Position numbers and translations under genes: made by a program. This document shows positions 10,673 through 22,482 of a stretch of 64,000 bases of DNA, in pieces. The notes beneath the pieces are model-generated. The model saw only the letters and a list, made by a program, of their open reading frames with translations. It was not told where the DNA came from and ran no database searches. This stretch comes from Xenorhabdus sp. BG5 (lineage in GTDB: Bacteria > Pseudomonadota > Gammaproteobacteria > Enterobacterales > Enterobacteriaceae): the NCBI RefSeq assembly GCF_015163665.1, contig NZ_JADEUG010000002.1:62001-126000 (forward strand), written 5' to 3'. Position 1 is the stretch's first letter; each line of letters starts with the position of its first letter.

Positions 10673-11926
10673 TTACATATGAGAGATAATGGCATCGCCG
10701 AACTCGCTACATTTCAGCAACTTAGCACCTTCCATCAGGCGTTCAAAATCGTAGGTGACAGTTTTAGCGGCTATTGAACCTTCAACACCTTTAACGATTA
10801 AATCAGCGGCCTCGAACCATCCCATATGGCGCAGCATCATTTCAGCGGAAAGGATCACCGAACCCGGGTTGACTTTATCCTGGCCTGCATACTTAGGTGC
10901 CGTACCGTGTGTTGCTTCGAACAGTGCGCATTCGTCACCAATGTTTGCACCTGGGGCAATACCGATGCCACCTACCTGTGCAGCCAAAGCATCAGAAATG
11001 TAGTCACCATTCAGGTTCATACACGCAATAACATCATACTCTGCTGGACGCAGCAGGATCTGTTGCAAGAAAGCATCTGCAATCACATCCTTAATGATGA
11101 TATCTTTGCCATTTTTAGGATTCTTGATCTTAACCCACGGACCACCATCCAACAATTCTCCGCCGAATTCAGTGCGAGCCAGTTCATAACCCCAGTCTTT
11201 AAAAGCACCTTCAGTGAATTTCATGATATTGCCTTTATGAACCAAAGTGACTGATTCACGGTCATTATCAATGGCATATTCAATCGCAGCACGTACTAAA
11301 CGTTTAGTACCTTCTTCTGAGCAAGGTTTGACACCGATACCACACTGTTGAGGGAAACGGATCTTATTAACACCCATTTCATCTTGCAGGAATTTAATCA
11401 CTTTGTCCGCTTCCGCTGAACCTGCTTTCCACTCAATACCCGCATAAATGTCTTCAGCGTTTTCGCGGAAAATAACCATATCGGTCAATTCAGGCTGCTT
11501 AACAGGGCTTGGCGTACCTTGGTAATAACGAACTGGACGCAGGCAGACATACAGATCCAATTGCTGACGCAATGCGACATTCAGCGAACGGATACCACCA
11601 CCTACTGGTGTTGTCAGAGGGCCTTTGATAGCAACACGGTATTCACGAATCAAATCTAGCGTTTCATCTGGCAACCAAACATCTTTACCATAGACATGCG
11701 TGGATTTTTCACCTGTGTAGATTTCCATCCAGGAAATTTTGCGCTCACCGCTATATGCTTTCTGAACCGCAGCATCAACAACTTTTAGCATGACCGGCGT
11801 CACATCAACACCAATGCCATCCCCTTCGATATAAGGGATAATAGGGTTATTCGGAACACTTAATTTACCTTTGGCATCAATAGTAATTTTTTTACCTTCC
11901 GCCGGAACAACTACTTTGCTTTCCAT
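10673..11926 (-). CDS. icd: NADP-dependent isocitrate dehydrogenase
   Basis: TCA-cycle enzyme converting isocitrate to 2-oxoglutarate, CO2 and NADPH in the cytosol. It is 417 aa (E. coli 416) and aligns without gaps of note. The substrate loop [13 protein letters not shown] contains S114, equivalent to the E. coli Ser113 phosphorylated by AceK. The C-terminal region has the NADP-site motif [16 protein letters not shown] and the metal-site segment ending [10 protein letters not shown]. It is divergent from rluE, with 140 bases between the starts. An AGGAGAGG-like ribosome site precedes the ATG. A terminator follows. Confidence 0.97.
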   Translation of the reverse strand: MESKVVVPAEGKKITIDAKGKLSVPNNPIIPYIEGDGIGVDVTPVMLKVVDAAVQKAYSGERKISWMEIYTGEKSTHVYGKDVWLPDETLDLIREYRVAIKGPLTTPVGGGIRSLNVALRQQLDLYVCLRPVRYYQGTPSPVKQPELTDMVIFRENAEDIYAGIEWKAGSAEADKVIKFLQDEMGVNKIRFPQQCGIGVKPCSEEGTKRLVRAAIEYAIDNDRESVTLVHKGNIMKFTEGAFKDWGYELARTEFGGELLDGGPWVKIKNPKNGKDIIIKDVIADAFLQQILLRPAEYDVIACMNLNGDYISDALAAQVGGIGIAPGANIGDECALFEATHGTAPKYAGQDKVNPGSVILSAEMMLRHMGWFEAADLIVKGVEGSIAAKTVTYDFERLMEGAKLLKCSEFGDAIISHM

Positions 11927-12030
11927 TAACCTCTCCTTTCAAATAAGCGCAATGCCTTGTTAATTTTTTGTAAGGGACGTGTCAATACTACTTGAATATT
12001 CTGCAAACGCCAACGGTCACAGATTTAAGG

Positions 12031-12036
12031 TATAAT
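12031..12036 (+). promoter_or_regulatory. Likely -10 element for rluE
   Basis: A perfect TATAAT lies 31 bases before the rluE ATG. No good -35 is seen at 17 bases, so an activator or a weak -35 may apply. Confidence 0.45.
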
Positions 12037-12066
12037 ACGCACCCTAATTTTTAACGATGGCTTATC

Positions 12067-12696
12067 ATGACAAATATCGCTTTTAAAAAACGCCAACTTA
12101 ACCGATTCAGCCAGAGAAAAAATAACAGAGCCATAAAAAAACCAATAGGCCCTCGTCGGGTATTGATTTTTAACAAACCTTATGATGTCTTACCCCAATT
12201 CACCGATGAAATGGGAAGAACAACGTTAAAAGATTTTATCCCGTTTACTGATATTTATGCCGCGGGTCGTCTGGATCGTGATAGTGAAGGTTTACTGGTG
12301 TTAACCAATGATGGCAAATTACAGGCTAGATTGACTCAACCTAATAAAAAAACCGCTAAAGTTTATTATGTTCAAGTCGAGGGCATTCCTGATGAAACAG
12401 CTCTGAATCAACTTCGTAACGGCGTTTTATTAAAAGATGGCCCAACCTTACCCGCCGGCGCTGAATTAGTAGAAGAGCCTGAATGGCTCTGGGAGAGAAC
12501 GCCTCCGATTCGGGAACGAAAAAGCATTCCGGTAAGTTGGCTTAAAATTACGTTATATGAAGGGCGTAATCGACAAGTACGTAGAATGACCGCTCATATG
12601 GGTTATCCTACACTGCGCCTAATCCGTTTTAGTATGGGTTCAATACAATTAGAGTCACTATCCCCTGGAGAATGGAGAGAAATTAATCTTGTTTAG
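12067..12696 (+). CDS. rluE: 23S rRNA pseudouridine(2457) synthase RluE
   Basis: Isomerises U2457 of 23S rRNA to pseudouridine. It is 209 aa and belongs to the RsuA family, but like E. coli RluE it lacks an S4 domain and has a short basic N-terminus instead. The catalytic Asp is D70 in [14 protein letters not shown]. The second family motif is [20 protein letters not shown] near residues 162-181. The last eight bases overlap the nudJ start, so the two are probably translated together. Same order as E. coli. Confidence 0.95.
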   Translation: MTNIAFKKRQLNRFSQRKNNRAIKKPIGPRRVLIFNKPYDVLPQFTDEMGRTTLKDFIPFTDIYAAGRLDRDSEGLLVLTNDGKLQARLTQPNKKTAKVYYVQVEGIPDETALNQLRNGVLLKDGPTLPAGAELVEEPEWLWERTPPIRERKSIPVSWLKITLYEGRNRQVRRMTAHMGYPTLRLIRFSMGSIQLESLSPGEWREINLV

Positions 12697-13141
12697 TCCA
12701 CACGTCACGGTTGCCTGCATTGTTCATGCAGAAAATAAGTTTTTGGTTGTTGAAGAGTTTATCAACGGCAAGCCTCTCTGGAATCAACCAGCAGGCCATC
12801 TTGAAGCTGATGAAACATTACTGGAAGCCGCTGAACGGGAATTATGGGAAGAAACCGGAATTCGTGCACAACCACAAGCATTTTTAAAGCTACACCAATG
12901 GGTTGCGCCGGACAGAACTCCATTTATCCGTTTTCTATTCCTGGTTGAAATGGAAAAAATCATGGACACCCATCCACACGATAGCGATATCCATTGCTGC
13001 CATTGGTTAAGTGCAGAAGAAATCCTTAACAGTTCACAGTTACGTTCCCCTCTGGTTGCCGAAAGTCTTCTTTGCTACCTTGAGCACAAAGCTTATCCAC
13101 TCTCGATACTGGATTATTATGGTTCACCTTTCGCCAAATGA
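12689..13141 (+). CDS. nudJ: Nudix phosphatase NudJ
   Basis: Nudix hydrolase. The E. coli enzyme hydrolyses the thiamine precursor HMP-PP and nucleoside di- and triphosphates, releasing phosphate. It is 150 aa. The Nudix box GX5EX7REUXEEXGU is complete at residues 36-58 ([20 protein letters not shown] and TGI). The start used overlaps rluE by eight bases and gives the usual NudJ N-terminus ([19 protein letters not shown]). The next gene, mnmA, starts 74 bases on, as in E. coli. Confidence 0.93.
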   Translation: MFSPHVTVACIVHAENKFLVVEEFINGKPLWNQPAGHLEADETLLEAAERELWEETGIRAQPQAFLKLHQWVAPDRTPFIRFLFLVEMEKIMDTHPHDSDIHCCHWLSAEEILNSSQLRSPLVAESLLCYLEHKAYPLSILDYYGSPFAK

Positions 13142-13214
13142 AGACGTTTGGTGCACCTTGGTTGCCAACGTGCTAAAGTATTGCGTTTGTTTTTTTCCGC
13201 AGTGAGATATATCC

Positions 13215-14318
13215 ATGTCAGATAACAGCCAGAAAAAAGTCATTGTCGGCATGTCCGGCGGTGTTGATTCATCCGTTTCCGCCTACCTTCTGCAACAGCA
13301 GGGCTACCAGGTAGCTGGCCTGTTCATGAAAAACTGGGAAGAAGACGATAGTGAAGAGTATTGCTCGGCGGCTACCGATCTTGCCGACGCCCAAGCCGTT
13401 TGTGACAAACTGGGCATAGAATTGCATACCATCAATTTTGCAGCCGAGTATTGGGATAATGTATTCGAACATTTTCTTGCTGAATATAAAGCAGGCAGAA
13501 CCCCAAACCCGGACATTCTTTGCAATAAGGAAATCAAATTCAAAGCATTTTTAGAGTTTGCCGCAGAGGATTTAGGGGCTGACTATATCGCAACCGGGCA
13601 TTATGTCCGTCGTCGGGATGTGAACGGCATCAGCCAATTGCTCCGTGGCCTGGATGATAATAAAGATCAAAGCTATTTCTTATATACCTTAAGCCACCAG
13701 CAAGTTGCCAAGAGCCTGTTTCCGGTCGGGGAATTGGAAAAACCCGAAGTACGCCGCATTGCCGAAGAAATTGGCCTGATCACCGCAAAGAAAAAAGATT
13801 CGACAGGCATCTGCTTTATTGGTGAGCGTAAGTTCCGTGATTTCCTTGGGCGCTATTTACCCGCCCAGCCTGGCCCAATTATGACGGTGGATGGGCAGAT
13901 CATCGGCCAGCATACTGGCTTGATGTACCATACACTCGGCCAGCGCAAAGGACTAGGAATTGGGGGAACGAAAGAGGGTGGTGAAGAACCCTGGTATGTT
14001 GTTGATAAAGATGTCGACAATAACATACTGATTGTTGCCCAAGGCCATGAACATCCTCGCCTGATGTCTGCCGGTTTGATAGCCCAGCAACTACATTGGG
14101 TTGATCGCCAACCACTGCAAGCAGAAATGCGCTGTGTAGTCAAAACACGCTACCGTCAGCATGATATTCCCTGCACTGTCGTCCCTCTGGGCGAAGATAA
14201 AATTGAGGTTCGTTTTGATAGCCCTGTTGCCGCTGTCACCCCTGGTCAATCAGCCGTGTTTTATCAAGGTGAAGTTTGTCTCGGTGGTGGCGTGATCGAA
14301 CAACGTATACAGGAGTAG
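13215..14318 (+). CDS. mnmA: tRNA-specific 2-thiouridylase MnmA
   Basis: Thiolates U34 of tRNA-Lys, -Glu and -Gln to s2U, using sulfur relayed by the Tus proteins from IscS. It is 367 aa. The PP-loop for ATP is GMSGGVDSS (residues 12-20). The catalytic pair is C103 in [12 protein letters not shown] and C200 in STGICFIGE. The C-terminal part is the beta-barrel domain. The AGGAG ribosome site for hflD lies in its last codons, and the stop is three bases before the hflD GTG, so the pair looks coupled. Confidence 0.97.
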   Translation: MSDNSQKKVIVGMSGGVDSSVSAYLLQQQGYQVAGLFMKNWEEDDSEEYCSAATDLADAQAVCDKLGIELHTINFAAEYWDNVFEHFLAEYKAGRTPNPDILCNKEIKFKAFLEFAAEDLGADYIATGHYVRRRDVNGISQLLRGLDDNKDQSYFLYTLSHQQVAKSLFPVGELEKPEVRRIAEEIGLITAKKKDSTGICFIGERKFRDFLGRYLPAQPGPIMTVDGQIIGQHTGLMYHTLGQRKGLGIGGTKEGGEEPWYVVDKDVDNNILIVAQGHEHPRLMSAGLIAQQLHWVDRQPLQAEMRCVVKTRYRQHDIPCTVVPLGEDKIEVRFDSPVAAVTPGQSAVFYQGEVCLGGGVIEQRIQE

Positions 14319-14320
14319 TT

Positions 14321-14940
14321 GTGGCTAAAAATTATTACGATATTACACTGGCTCTGGCAGGTATCTGCCAGTCAGGTCGTCTGGTCCAAAAACTTGCCCA
14401 TGAAGGCCAGTGTGATACGGATGCTTTTGAGATCATGATCAACAGCGTCCTGAACATGAATCCAACCTCTACGCTGGATGTCTTCGGCAATAACGCCTGT
14501 AACCTGCGTGTTGGCCTTGACGCCATGTTGGGTATGTTCAATGGTTCACATAGTGGCGTTTCTGCCGATCTTACCCGCTATATGCTGAGTTTGGTGGCAC
14601 TGGAACGCCGCTTGAATAAAAACCCATCGGCTGTCAATCAATTGGCAAATCGCATTGAACAATTAGAACGTCAGCAAGCCTATTTTGAACCGATGTCAGA
14701 AGGAATGCTCAACGCCCTGGCTGGAATTTATGTCGATGTTATCAGTCCCCTGGGGCCACGTATTCAGGTGACCGGTTCACCTGACGTATTACGTAATTCA
14801 TTGATTCAAGCAAAAGTCAGATCGGTGTTACTGGCCGGTATCCGCAGTGCCGTTTTATGGCAACAAGTTGGCGGTAGCCGACTGCAAATCATGTTTTCTC
14901 GTCAGCGCCTGATCCGACAGGCAAAAGAGATCCTTGCTAA

Positions 14941-14947
<7 letters not shown>
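14321..14947 (+). CDS. hflD: HflD, modulator of lambda lysogenisation and cell-division-linked membrane protein
   Basis: Peripheral inner-membrane all-helical protein. In E. coli it binds phage lambda CII and lowers lysogeny; its housekeeping role is unclear. I choose GTG 14321 because it gives the conserved N-terminus (V/M)[17 protein letters not shown] and has AGGAG just upstream. An earlier in-frame ATG at 14276 lies inside mnmA. The protein is 208 aa (E. coli 213), with the conserved block [18 protein letters not shown] near residues 135-152. It sits between mnmA and purB as in E. coli. Confidence 0.92.
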
Positions 14948-16399
<1,452 letters not shown>

Positions 16400-16420
16400 T
16401 CTATTTATCCATATAGATGG

Positions 16421-16436
16421 GCGGGTTCTATCCCGC
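16421..16436 (+). terminator. Hairpin after purB
   Basis: A five-base GC stem (GCGGG / CCCGC) around TTCTAT, 21 bases after the purB stop. It lacks a direct T-run; a second hairpin with a T-rich loop follows at 16441-16455. Confidence 0.4.
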
Positions 16437-16521
16437 TCATGCACGATTTTTGTGCTACAAATTCACCCTAACTGCGTAATCCCAACAGACTCCCTGCCAC
16501 CACGTAGCAACCTGAATGCTA

Positions 16522-16619
16522 TTATTAACCCGCGGGGTATTTAGATCGGATTTTATGTGGCTGTAAGCCGCATAAAACCTAGATTCCTCACACGAGGTAA
16601 ATTGCTGCCCCGTTAATAA
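16522..16619 (+). ncRNA. Candidate structured RNA (three-way junction) upstream of phoP
   Basis: An outer stem pairs TTATTAAC (16522-16529) with GTTAATAA (16612-16619), and GGGG (16534-16537) with CCCC (16608-16611), leaving a CCGC bulge. Inside are a 12-base-pair hairpin (16551-16562 with 16566-16577, loop GTA, one G-U) and a short hairpin CCTC-ACAC-GAGG (16586-16597). Together they form a closed three-way junction of 98 bases. I do not recognise it as a known family. It could be a phoP 5' leader element, a purB 3'UTR element or a small palindromic repeat; direction is inferred. Confidence 0.45.
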
Positions 16620-16785
16620 GTATATGAACTTATATAGAAGTTAAATAAATTGTAAATTTATTTACTATTTCAACCTAACCATTTGTTTTTAAATGCGCCA
16701 ATCATTAATATACCAACAAAAACTTAAATAGTTACTATACTTAGTTTACTCATAATCGTATACCTATAATTTTATTTAATCTTTA

Positions 16786-16813
16786 TTGACGAAATTGATT
16801 ACTTAGCTATTTT
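16786..16813 (+). promoter_or_regulatory. Possible phoP promoter
   Basis: TTGACG (16786-16791), a 16-base spacer, then TATTTT (16808-16813), about 48 bases before the phoP ATG. The surroundings are AT-rich, so chance matches are likely. Confidence 0.35.
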
Positions 16814-16860
16814 AAATTTATTTGATAAACATTAATTACTGATTAGCATAAGGAATCATT

Positions 16861-17544
16861 ATGCGGATATTGATCGTTGAAGATAACGCATTACTTCGCC
16901 ATCACTTAACCGTACAATTACGGGATATCGGACATCAAGTTGATGCTGCGGAGAATGCGAAAGAAGCAGATTATTATCTTAAAGAGAGTCACCCTGATAT
17001 TGCTATCGTTGATTTAGGGTTACCGGGAGAAGATGGCCTTAGCATGTTACGGCGCTGGCGCAGTGAGCAAATTAATCTCCCTATCCTTGTTCTTACCGCC
17101 CGTGAAAGCTGGCAAGAAAAAGTCAACGTGCTAAACGCGGGCGCAGATGATTATGTTACCAAGCCCTTTCATCTGGAAGAAATTAATGCCCGCATACAAG
17201 CATTAATGCGACGCAATAGTGGTTTGGCATCACAATTAGTTGAAATATCACCGTTTTTGATCAATCTCTCAAGAAAGGAGTTTTTTATCAATGAAGCCAA
17301 TATTAAGTTGACCGCTTTTGAATACATTATTATCGAAACCTTACTGCGCAATAATGGCAAAGTTGTCAGTAAAGAAACGCTAATGCGCCAATTGTATCCA
17401 GACGCTGAATTACGCGAGAGTCATACAATTGATGTATTAATGGGGCGTTTGAGAAAAAAAATATTGAATGAATGGCCGGAAGAGGTCATTGTCACTGTTC
17501 GTGGTCAAGGGTATCGCTTCGATGTGAAATCTTATAATGCTTAA
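16861..17544 (+). CDS. phoP: Response regulator PhoP
   Basis: OmpR-family regulator of Mg2+ starvation, acid and antimicrobial-peptide responses. It is 227 aa (E. coli 223). The receiver domain begins [16 protein letters not shown]. The phosphoacceptor Asp is in AIVDLGLPG at about residue 51; T and K are in VLTARES and [10 protein letters not shown]. The winged helix is at about 135-222 with [16 protein letters not shown]. Its last eight bases overlap phoQ. In Photorhabdus PhoPQ is reported as needed for insect virulence, which is relevant if this is a related genus. Confidence 0.97.
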   Translation: MRILIVEDNALLRHHLTVQLRDIGHQVDAAENAKEADYYLKESHPDIAIVDLGLPGEDGLSMLRRWRSEQINLPILVLTARESWQEKVNVLNAGADDYVTKPFHLEEINARIQALMRRNSGLASQLVEISPFLINLSRKEFFINEANIKLTAFEYIIIETLLRNNGKVVSKETLMRQLYPDAELRESHTIDVLMGRLRKKILNEWPEEVIVTVRGQGYRFDVKSYNA

Positions 17545-19000
17545 GTTCTCTGAAAAACCTTTTTCTTTGAGAACACGGTTTCTCATGGCTACGGCTGCTA
17601 TTATTCTTGCATTGACACTGTCATATGGCATTGTTGCTATCGCTGGATATTTAGTCAGCTTTGATAAAACAAGCTATTCCATACTCCGTAGCCAAAGTAA
17701 TCTATTTTTCACATTAGCGAGATGGCAAAATAACAAGCTAGAAATCCTTGTTCCCAAAGATTTTTCTATGAATTACCGCTCATTAGCACTGATCTATGAT
17801 AATGATGGGAATATCCTTTGGCGCCAGAATAATGTGCCTGAATTGGAAAGAATGATTGATCCTGATTGGTTGAAGAAAGAGGGTTTATATACACTAGAAG
17901 CCTATTTTAAAGAGAAAGGAGATTTTTTCTATAATCCCACAGCAACACCAAATCAAGATAATGCAAAAAAGGCAAAAAATAGTAAGGACGTGTTATTAAC
18001 CTATTCAGTTGCTGTAAATATTTATTCTGCCACTGACAAACTGCCTGCCATGACCATTGTTATCATTGATACCATCCCACAAGATGTACAGGAATCAGCA
18101 AAAGTATGGGAATGGTTTGGATATGTCCTGATCGCTAACTTACTTTTAATCATTCCATTAATCTGGCTTGCTGCTGACTGGAGCCTTAGGCCAATAAAAT
18201 CCTTAATTACCCAGATCAGTTCATTAGAAAATGGGGAAAGGAAAGAACTGGATGAGAATCCTCCGACTGAACTAAAGGGGCTGGTCAGAAACTTAAATAA
18301 CTTGCTATCCAATGAACGTAAACGTTATACAAAATATCACACGACACTCTCGGATTTGACGCATAGCCTGAAAACACCTCTAGCGGTATTGCAATCAACC
18401 CTGCGCTCTCTGCGTCCTCCTCAAAAGCTGACCATTGAACAAGCTGAACCCATTATGCTTGAACAAATTGACCGGATATCCCAACAAATTGGCTATTACC
18501 TGCATAGAGCTAATATGCGCAGCGACCATAGCTTACTTCTGAGGCAGATTTCTTCTGTCCCCATCTTGCTGGATGGATTAATCCGTGCCCTAACCAAGGT
18601 ATATCAACATAAGGGCATCAAAATTATGCTAGATGTCTCTCCTGAAGTGACATGGCTAGGGGAAAAAAATGACTTTTTGGAAGTGATGGGAAACATTCTG
18701 GATAATGCTTGTAAATATTGCCTGAAATTGGTCAAAATCACCGCCACAATGGGAGAAAATTCAGTCACCATTCTGGTCGATGATGATGGATTAGGCGTTC
18801 CTCTTGATAAGCGAGAAATGATTTTTCAACGTGGCTTACGCGCTGACACATTACGATCAGGCCAAGGCCTTGGCTTATCGATAGCGTCTGAAATTGTCGA
18901 GCAATATGCAGGTGATATCAGCATTGATGATAGTCCACTTGGTGGCACCAGGGTGAGCGTGATATTTCGTGCCCAGCATAATGCGGCCACCACACAATAA
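17537..19000 (+). CDS. phoQ: Sensor kinase PhoQ, without the usual acidic metal-binding patch
   Basis: Inner-membrane histidine kinase for PhoP. It is 487 aa (E. coli 486). TM1 is at about residues 15-40, the periplasmic PAS-like sensor about 41-190, TM2 about 194-214 (with the conserved polar N201), HAMP to about 265, then DHp with H276 in [14 protein letters not shown]. The ATPase has the N box ([14 protein letters not shown]), G1 (VDDDGLGVP) and G2 (GQGLGLSIA). The sensor is odd. In E. coli a run of acidic residues (EDDDDAE, about 148-154) faces the membrane and is bridged by Mg2+. Here the matching segment, just before TYSVAVNIY, reads [14 protein letters not shown] (139-152): Lys-rich and nearly neutral to basic. 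Ligand response may differ. Catalytic parts look intact. Confidence 0.96.
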   Translation: MLKFSEKPFSLRTRFLMATAAIILALTLSYGIVAIAGYLVSFDKTSYSILRSQSNLFFTLARWQNNKLEILVPKDFSMNYRSLALIYDNDGNILWRQNNVPELERMIDPDWLKKEGLYTLEAYFKEKGDFFYNPTATPNQDNAKKAKNSKDVLLTYSVAVNIYSATDKLPAMTIVIIDTIPQDVQESAKVWEWFGYVLIANLLLIIPLIWLAADWSLRPIKSLITQISSLENGERKELDENPPTELKGLVRNLNNLLSNERKRYTKYHTTLSDLTHSLKTPLAVLQSTLRSLRPPQKLTIEQAEPIMLEQIDRISQQIGYYLHRANMRSDHSLLLRQISSVPILLDGLIRALTKVYQHKGIKIMLDVSPEVTWLGEKNDFLEVMGNILDNACKYCLKLVKITATMGENSVTILVDDDGLGVPLDKREMIFQRGLRADTLRSGQGLGLSIASEIVEQYAGDISIDDSPLGGTRVSVIFRAQHNAATTQ

Positions 19001-19046
19001 CGATCAGGCGATAGTTAGCACAATCGCAAAATATTTCAACCAAATC

Positions 19047-19075
19047 TGATATCGTCATTGACTATTCGTTATAAT
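19047..19075 (+). promoter_or_regulatory. Possible roxA promoter
   Basis: TATAAT at 19070-19075 with a TGATAT-like -35 at 19047-19052 (17-base spacer), 36 bases before the roxA ATG. Confidence 0.45.
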
Positions 19076-19110
19076 AGCGAGAAATTCACTTCTCACTTCA
19101 GGATGTCACC

Positions 19111-20232
19111 ATGGATTATCAGCTAAATCTGGACTGGCAGGCGTTTTTGCAAAACCATTGGCAAAAACGACCATTGCTGATTAAACAGGGTTTCCATCAG
19201 TTTATTGATCCTCTTTCCCCCGATGAGCTGGCGGGACTGGCGATGGAAAATGAAATCGATAGCCGTTTGGTCAGTCAGAAAAATGGGCGCTGGGAAGTTT
19301 CCCACGGACCCTTTGAAACCTACGACCATTTAGGCGAAAAAAACTGGTCTTTGCTTGTACAAGCCGTTAACCATTGGCATCTCCCTTCTTCTGCACTGAT
19401 GAAGCCATTCCGTGTACTGTCTGACTGGCGCATGGATGATTTGATGATCTCGTTCTCCGTACCCGGCGGTGGTGTCGGCCCACACCTTGACCAGTATGAT
19501 GTTTTTATCATTCAAGGAAAAGGGCGCAGACGCTGGCGGGTAGGTGAAAAAATTTCCATGAAACAACATTGCCCTCACCCTGATTTATTGCAGGTTGAAC
19601 CTTTTGAGGCAATTATTGACGAAGAGATGTTACCGGGCGATATACTCTATATTCCACCGGGTTTCCCACATGAAGGCTATGCTATTGAGGATTCACTGAA
19701 CTATTCAGTGGGATTCCGCGCCCCCAATGCCCGCGAATTATTCAGTGGATTTGCTGACTACATTCTGGCAAACGAGCTGGGAAGCCACCGCTACAGCGAT
19801 CCTGGATTGACATTTCGTGACAACCCAGCCCTGATCCAGACAAACGAGCTGGACACACTGCGTTCAATGATGCGTGAATTGTTGGAACAGCCAGAAACTT
19901 TCCAACATTGGTTTGGTGAATTTATCTCTCAATCGCGCCACGAATTAGATCTGGCACCACCTGAACCGCCTTATGAGAGCGATGAGATTTATGATTTACT
20001 GAAACAAGGTGAAGAATTAAATCGGTTGAGTGGCCTGCGCGTCCTGCGGGTTGGCAATCAATGTTTCGTCAATGGGGAATTGATGGATACTCCTCATACC
20101 CAGGCTACTGATGCCCTTTGCCAATATGACAAAGTCAATGCTGAACTGTTGAGTGATGCTATCGACGACGTCCGATTTATCAGCCTGCTTACGGCTTTGG
20201 TCAATAGCGGTTATTGGTATTTTAACGATTAA
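19111..20232 (+). CDS. roxA: Ribosomal protein uL16 arginine hydroxylase RoxA (YcfD)
   Basis: 2-Oxoglutarate/Fe(II) oxygenase. The E. coli enzyme hydroxylates Arg81 of ribosomal protein L16. It is 373 aa, the E. coli length. The JmjC fold is at about residues 90-210, with the iron triad H125, D127 (GPHLDQYD) and H187 (GFPHEGY). The C-terminal part is the dimerisation and winged-helix region. It lies between phoQ and a convergent pepT, as in E. coli, and shares a strong terminator with pepT. Confidence 0.96.
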   Translation: MDYQLNLDWQAFLQNHWQKRPLLIKQGFHQFIDPLSPDELAGLAMENEIDSRLVSQKNGRWEVSHGPFETYDHLGEKNWSLLVQAVNHWHLPSSALMKPFRVLSDWRMDDLMISFSVPGGGVGPHLDQYDVFIIQGKGRRRWRVGEKISMKQHCPHPDLLQVEPFEAIIDEEMLPGDILYIPPGFPHEGYAIEDSLNYSVGFRAPNARELFSGFADYILANELGSHRYSDPGLTFRDNPALIQTNELDTLRSMMRELLEQPETFQHWFGEFISQSRHELDLAPPEPPYESDEIYDLLKQGEELNRLSGLRVLRVGNQCFVNGELMDTPHTQATDALCQYDKVNAELLSDAIDDVRFISLLTALVNSGYWYFND

Positions 20233-20240
20233 TCCAAACC

Positions 20241-20264
20241 AAGGGGCAAGATAGGTTGCCCCTT
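20241..20264. terminator. Bidirectional terminator roxA / pepT
   Basis: Perfect nine-base stem AAGGGGCAA / TTGCCCCTT with a six-base loop, followed by ATTTTCT on the plus strand. It lies between the convergent roxA and pepT stops. Confidence 0.8.
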
Positions 20265-20284
20265 ATTTTCTAAATGACGGTGTG

Positions 20285-21529
20285 TTATTCAGGCAGTACG
20301 TGACTTCCGTGACTTACCGTCAATTCAGCAATCCTCATAATCACATTAACGGCTTGTTCCATACCTTCCAGTGAAATAAATTCGTGCTTGCTGTGATAAT
20401 TATATCCACCTGTGAATATGTTCGGGCAAGGGAGTCCACGATAGGATAACTCTGCACCATCGGTCCCACCGCGGATCGGCTGGATTATTGGCTCAATATG
20501 ACAATCCAATATCGCTTGTTTAGCAATGGCAATGACATGGGGAGATTTAAGCACCTCGCTATGCATGTTGTAATAATCATCATCAATCGCCAGCTCAATA
20601 TAGCAGTCTGGATGTAATCCTTCTCCGATAGTTTCCGCAATAGCAATGAGATTTTTTTTACGTTTCGCAAAATTGGCCCTGTCAAAATCCCGGATGATAT
20701 AGTGCATCTCGGCACGCTCAACAGTCCCTTTTATGCTATGCAAATGATAAAAACCTTCATAACCTTCCGTCTGTTCAGGCGTTTCTTCAGCAGGCAAAGC
20801 ATGATGAATGCGCATGGCTAATGTCAATGCGTTAACCATGACACCTTTGGCACTGCCCGGATGAGCCATATTACCCACAATCTTAATGACTGCGGATGCA
20901 GCATTGAAATTTTCAAATTCCAGTTCTCCTACTCCGCCTCCATCAACGGTATAGGCCCATTCTGCGCCGAAAGCGGCTATATCAACATAGTGCGCTCCCC
21001 TGCCAATTTCTTCATCTGGCGTGAATGCAATCCGAATATCGCCATGTGGAATATTTCTCTGTCTCAAGCGTACCATTGCGGTAATAATTTCAGCGATCCC
21101 GGCTTTATCATCGGCACCCAACAGTGTTTTGCCATCGGTCGTAATTAATGTTTTTCCCAGTAAGCTATGTAATACGGGGAACATGACTGGCGATAACACG
21201 TTATCTCCCATCCCTAACGCAATATCACCGCCACGATAGTTTTCCACAATCTGGGGATTAACATGCTTACCGGAAAAATCCGGTGAAGTATCGAGGTGGG
21301 CAATAAAACCAATGACTGGAACTGGCGTTGCAACATTTGATGGCAATGTTGCCATCACACATCCCCGTTCATTGAGAGTGACATCGGCAAAACCAAGCTG
21401 GATCAACTCCTCATATAATACCTTGGCAAGATCCAGTTGACCGTTACTACTGGGAATGGTTTTAGCGGATGGTTTTGATTGCGTATTAAATGCAATATAT
21501 TTAAAAAAACGCTCTAATAATCTATCCAT
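20285..21529 (-). CDS. pepT: Peptidase T (tripeptidase)
   Basis: Cytosolic M20B zinc aminopeptidase that removes the N-terminal residue of tripeptides. It is 414 aa (E. coli 408). Metal ligands and the catalytic acid pair are in order: H78 and D80 (GFIAHLD), D140 (LLGADDKAG), E173-E174 (PDEEIGRG), a late His in [11 protein letters not shown], and the PGSAKG lid loop. It is convergent with roxA. It follows cobB on the same strand with a gap of 65 bases. In E. coli pepT is induced by anaerobiosis through FNR; I saw no clear FNR site here. Confidence 0.96.
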   Translation of the reverse strand: MDRLLERFFKYIAFNTQSKPSAKTIPSSNGQLDLAKVLYEELIQLGFADVTLNERGCVMATLPSNVATPVPVIGFIAHLDTSPDFSGKHVNPQIVENYRGGDIALGMGDNVLSPVMFPVLHSLLGKTLITTDGKTLLGADDKAGIAEIITAMVRLRQRNIPHGDIRIAFTPDEEIGRGAHYVDIAAFGAEWAYTVDGGGVGELEFENFNAASAVIKIVGNMAHPGSAKGVMVNALTLAMRIHHALPAEETPEQTEGYEGFYHLHSIKGTVERAEMHYIIRDFDRANFAKRKKNLIAIAETIGEGLHPDCYIELAIDDDYYNMHSEVLKSPHVIAIAKQAILDCHIEPIIQPIRGGTDGAELSYRGLPCPNIFTGGYNYHSKHEFISLEGMEQAVNVIMRIAELTVSHGSHVLPE

Positions 21530-21594
21530 CTTCTTCTCCCTGGTTCATGTGGATTTATTATGAAAAAGATGGATAGCGTAGGCATTGCGTCAAG

Positions 21595-22425
21595 TCAGCT
21601 TTTATCCGTCTTCATCTGCTGAATTAAGGATTGAACATATTGCGTCACTATTTTACTGGCATAACCGTAATGTTTTTCATCAAACAAATTCTCGACCTGG
21701 CTAGGTTCAAGATTCAGCTCAACAGTATGTGCTCCAGACAATTTAGCCTCATGCACAAAACCCGCAGCCGGGTAAACATGGCCCGATGTTCCGATAGCAA
21801 TAAAGATATCGGCATCAGCTAAAGCAGAGTAAATCTGTTCCATACCCAATGGCATTTCCCCAAACCATACTACATGAGGACGTAATGGCGACGGGAATTG
21901 GCAACAATGGCAACGATCTTCCATAGTGAGATCATTTGTCCATTCAACGACCTGTCCAGATTGACAACACCGAACTTTCAGTAATTCACCGTGCATATGC
22001 AAAACACGACGACTTCCCGCACGTTCATGCAGATCGTCAATGTTCTGTGTCACCAATAAAAAATGGTCACCAAGCTCCTGTTCGAGTTCCGCTAGGGCAT
22101 GATGTGCAGCATTAGGCTGGATATCCGGTTGTTGTAGCTGCTTGCGGCGGGCATTATAAAATGCCTGAACCAGATCAGGATCACGCTGAAAACCTTCCGG
22201 AGTCGCAACATCTTCGACACGATGCTCTTCCCACAGACCATCGGCAGAGCGAAATGTTTGAATACCTGACTCAGCAGAAATTCCTGCTCCTGTCAGGACC
22301 ACCACATAAGGTTTTTTTATTTTATTTGCCAATCGGATATCCCTGTAAAAGTTTTGTCTATGTGATCGCTGTCGCCGTAATCGCCTGGTTCGGTAAAATT
22401 TACTGTGCCGATGAAGAACCCGCAT
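21595..22425 (-). CDS. cobB: NAD-dependent protein deacylase CobB (sirtuin)
   Basis: Class III sirtuin that removes acetyl and succinyl groups from lysines, for example on acetyl-CoA synthetase. It is 276 aa (E. coli 279). It has the Arg-rich N-terminal extension, [10 protein letters not shown] (47-56), [12 protein letters not shown] (126-137) and the catalytic H145 in HMHGE. Zinc Cys candidates are C153/C154 and C172/C174-C175. Y90 and R93 match the E. coli Tyr92/Arg95 pair that marks desuccinylase activity. In E. coli nagK sits between lolE and cobB. Here the gap to lolE is 57 bases and nagK is absent. Confidence 0.95.
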   Translation of the reverse strand: MRVLHRHSKFYRTRRLRRQRSHRQNFYRDIRLANKIKKPYVVVLTGAGISAESGIQTFRSADGLWEEHRVEDVATPEGFQRDPDLVQAFYNARRKQLQQPDIQPNAAHHALAELEQELGDHFLLVTQNIDDLHERAGSRRVLHMHGELLKVRCCQSGQVVEWTNDLTMEDRCHCCQFPSPLRPHVVWFGEMPLGMEQIYSALADADIFIAIGTSGHVYPAAGFVHEAKLSGAHTVELNLEPSQVENLFDEKHYGYASKIVTQYVQSLIQQMKTDKS

Positions 22426-22482
22426 AGATTATTTCCTTGATATACGATAGCGTGCTTAGATACGCGTTGATACCCCGATATA

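Larger units (their letters stand above)
16400..16860 (+). other. Intergenic region purB-phoP
   Basis: The first part holds hairpins: 16421-16436, GCACgatttttGTGC at 16441-16455, and the three-way-junction candidate described separately. The second part (from about 16620) is very AT-rich and holds a possible phoP promoter. I looked for paired PhoP boxes (GTTTA repeats 11 bases apart) and saw none convincing. Confidence 0.6.

Noticed and set aside
16620-16860. PhoP autoregulatory box upstream of phoP
   Set aside because: GTTTA-like elements occur, but no pair at the 11-base period with acceptable match.
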